Source of the DNA: Candidatus Poribacteria bacterium
GTDB taxonomy: Bacteria; Poribacteria; WGA-4E; WGA-3G
Reading direction: 5' to 3'
Length of the DNA stretch: 64,000 nucleotides
Assembly: GCA_022826805.1 (NCBI GenBank)
Contig: JAJDUH010000047.1
Location: 23,524 to 87,523, forward strand
Shown here: piece after piece, positions 63,714-64,000 of the stretch
Layout: every line of letters starts with the position of its first letter
How positions within the stretch are numbered: position 1 is the stretch's first letter
Notes under the pieces: model-generated
The model's input: the letters and a program-made list of their open reading frames with translations, nothing else
Told to the model about the DNA's origin: nothing
Database searches by the model: none
Program-made: the position numbers and the translations under genes

Positions 63714-64000
63714 AAGGCTGTGGTAATTCTCCTTTTGCAAGTAATTGAAGCTAAAAATGCCTCGCTTTGCGTAAAATGAGTACCTATAAATTTCATTTAT
63801 GGTGAAACTGACAATTAAATAGACATTATAGCACAGACACTAACCCCCCTAACCCCCCTTATCAGGCTTCCTGTTACCCATAAGTTCTTATGTGGTATGC
63901 GTCAGTGTTGAGTCTAAGGGGTATGACTTTCTCCCGGATTGTGAACAAGGGCAAAGGTGTTGGCAATATCCGTCAGGCGTTGCCACCCGCGCCAGAAGAC
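63714..64000. other. upstream region at the right edge
   Basis: No gene recognised in 287 bp. It contains a CCCCCCTAACCCCCC run (63846-63860 region), that is G-rich on the minus strand, and AT-rich sequence next to the reductase gene. A promoter for the redox operon presumably lies here, but I cannot point to a good one. Confidence 0.4.

Noticed and set aside
63840..63862. G-quadruplex or telomere-like tract on the minus strand
   Set aside because: Only two G-runs of six are present, too few for a quadruplex on its own.

Overview
The window carries about 52 protein-coding genes from a Gram-negative-type, didermic bacterium. Several lipoprotein signals, an ExbB/ExbD energy-transduction set, a Wzz-like polysaccharide protein and a large protein with an outer-membrane beta-barrel-like C-terminus point to two membranes. 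No rRNA or tRNA gene is present, so taxonomy is inference. The mix of a small microcompartment cluster (one PduA-type shell protein, PduL and a flavoprotein), a DUF4159/TonB-like protein, inositol-type sugar-acid genes and interspersed palindromes built on GTAGG...CTAC resembles Candidatus Poribacteria or a related lineage (moderate confidence).

Layout. 0-3 kb (+): a secreted MA-type peptidase, a PPP-like phosphoesterase and a TPR protein. 3-5 kb (+): microcompartment mini-operon behind a near-consensus promoter. 5-9.6 kb (+): a Tyr-rich/Ser-Arg-rich secreted protein, a DUF5683-like membrane protein, an NTF2-like lipoprotein and a Wzz-like protein. 9.6-10.4 kb: non-coding, with two promoter candidates. 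10.4-16.2 kb (+): an 1108-residue envelope protein and exbB-exbD-exbD, closed by a textbook terminator. 16.3-22.8 kb (-): glutamate synthase large subunit with a roughly 350-nt leader, and a gamma-glutamyltransferase-like protein. 23-30.6 kb: dihydrolipoamide dehydrogenase (+), then PfkB kinase, SAM-cycle genes ahcY and metK, and ribosomal protein S1 (all -), with a 130-nt structured element between rpsA and metK. 30.8-37.6 kb: a partner-switching stress module with three STAS proteins, an RsbW-like kinase, an RsbU-like phosphatase, a receiver, a multi-PAS histidine kinase and a universal stress protein. 37.7-39.7 kb: radC, rlmB and a zinc-ribbon protein. 39.7-46.2 kb (-): sugar-acid/inositol catabolism (iolD, iolC, HpaI-type aldolase, KDPG aldolase) with a Ser/Thr kinase inside. 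46.5-49.3 kb (+): two CBS/CorC transporters. 49.3-51.6 kb (-): SDR, folE and a tandem PTPS, together a possible tetrahydrobiopterin set. 52-53 kb (-): sulfurtransferase. 53.4-55 kb (-): a TonB-like/DUF4159 gene split by one in-frame TGA. 55.8-58.7 kb (-): ECF sigma factor, DUF5694-like protein and MacB/FtsX permease. 58.9-63.7 kb (-): a gene remnant, a hairpin that looks like a mobile-element end, and a redox operon made of a NAD(P)H reductase fused to [2Fe-2S] and membrane haem modules, an 11-haem cytochrome c and a DUF3365 cytochrome.

The items most worth a second look are the TonB/DUF4159 gene split by a single TGA followed by a hairpin with the loop context of a bacterial SECIS element; the NirB-like/BFD/five-helix membrane fusion with its partner cytochromes; the structured element between rpsA and metK; the Cys-rich PduL; and the tandem PTPS whose first domain has lost its catalytic Cys.
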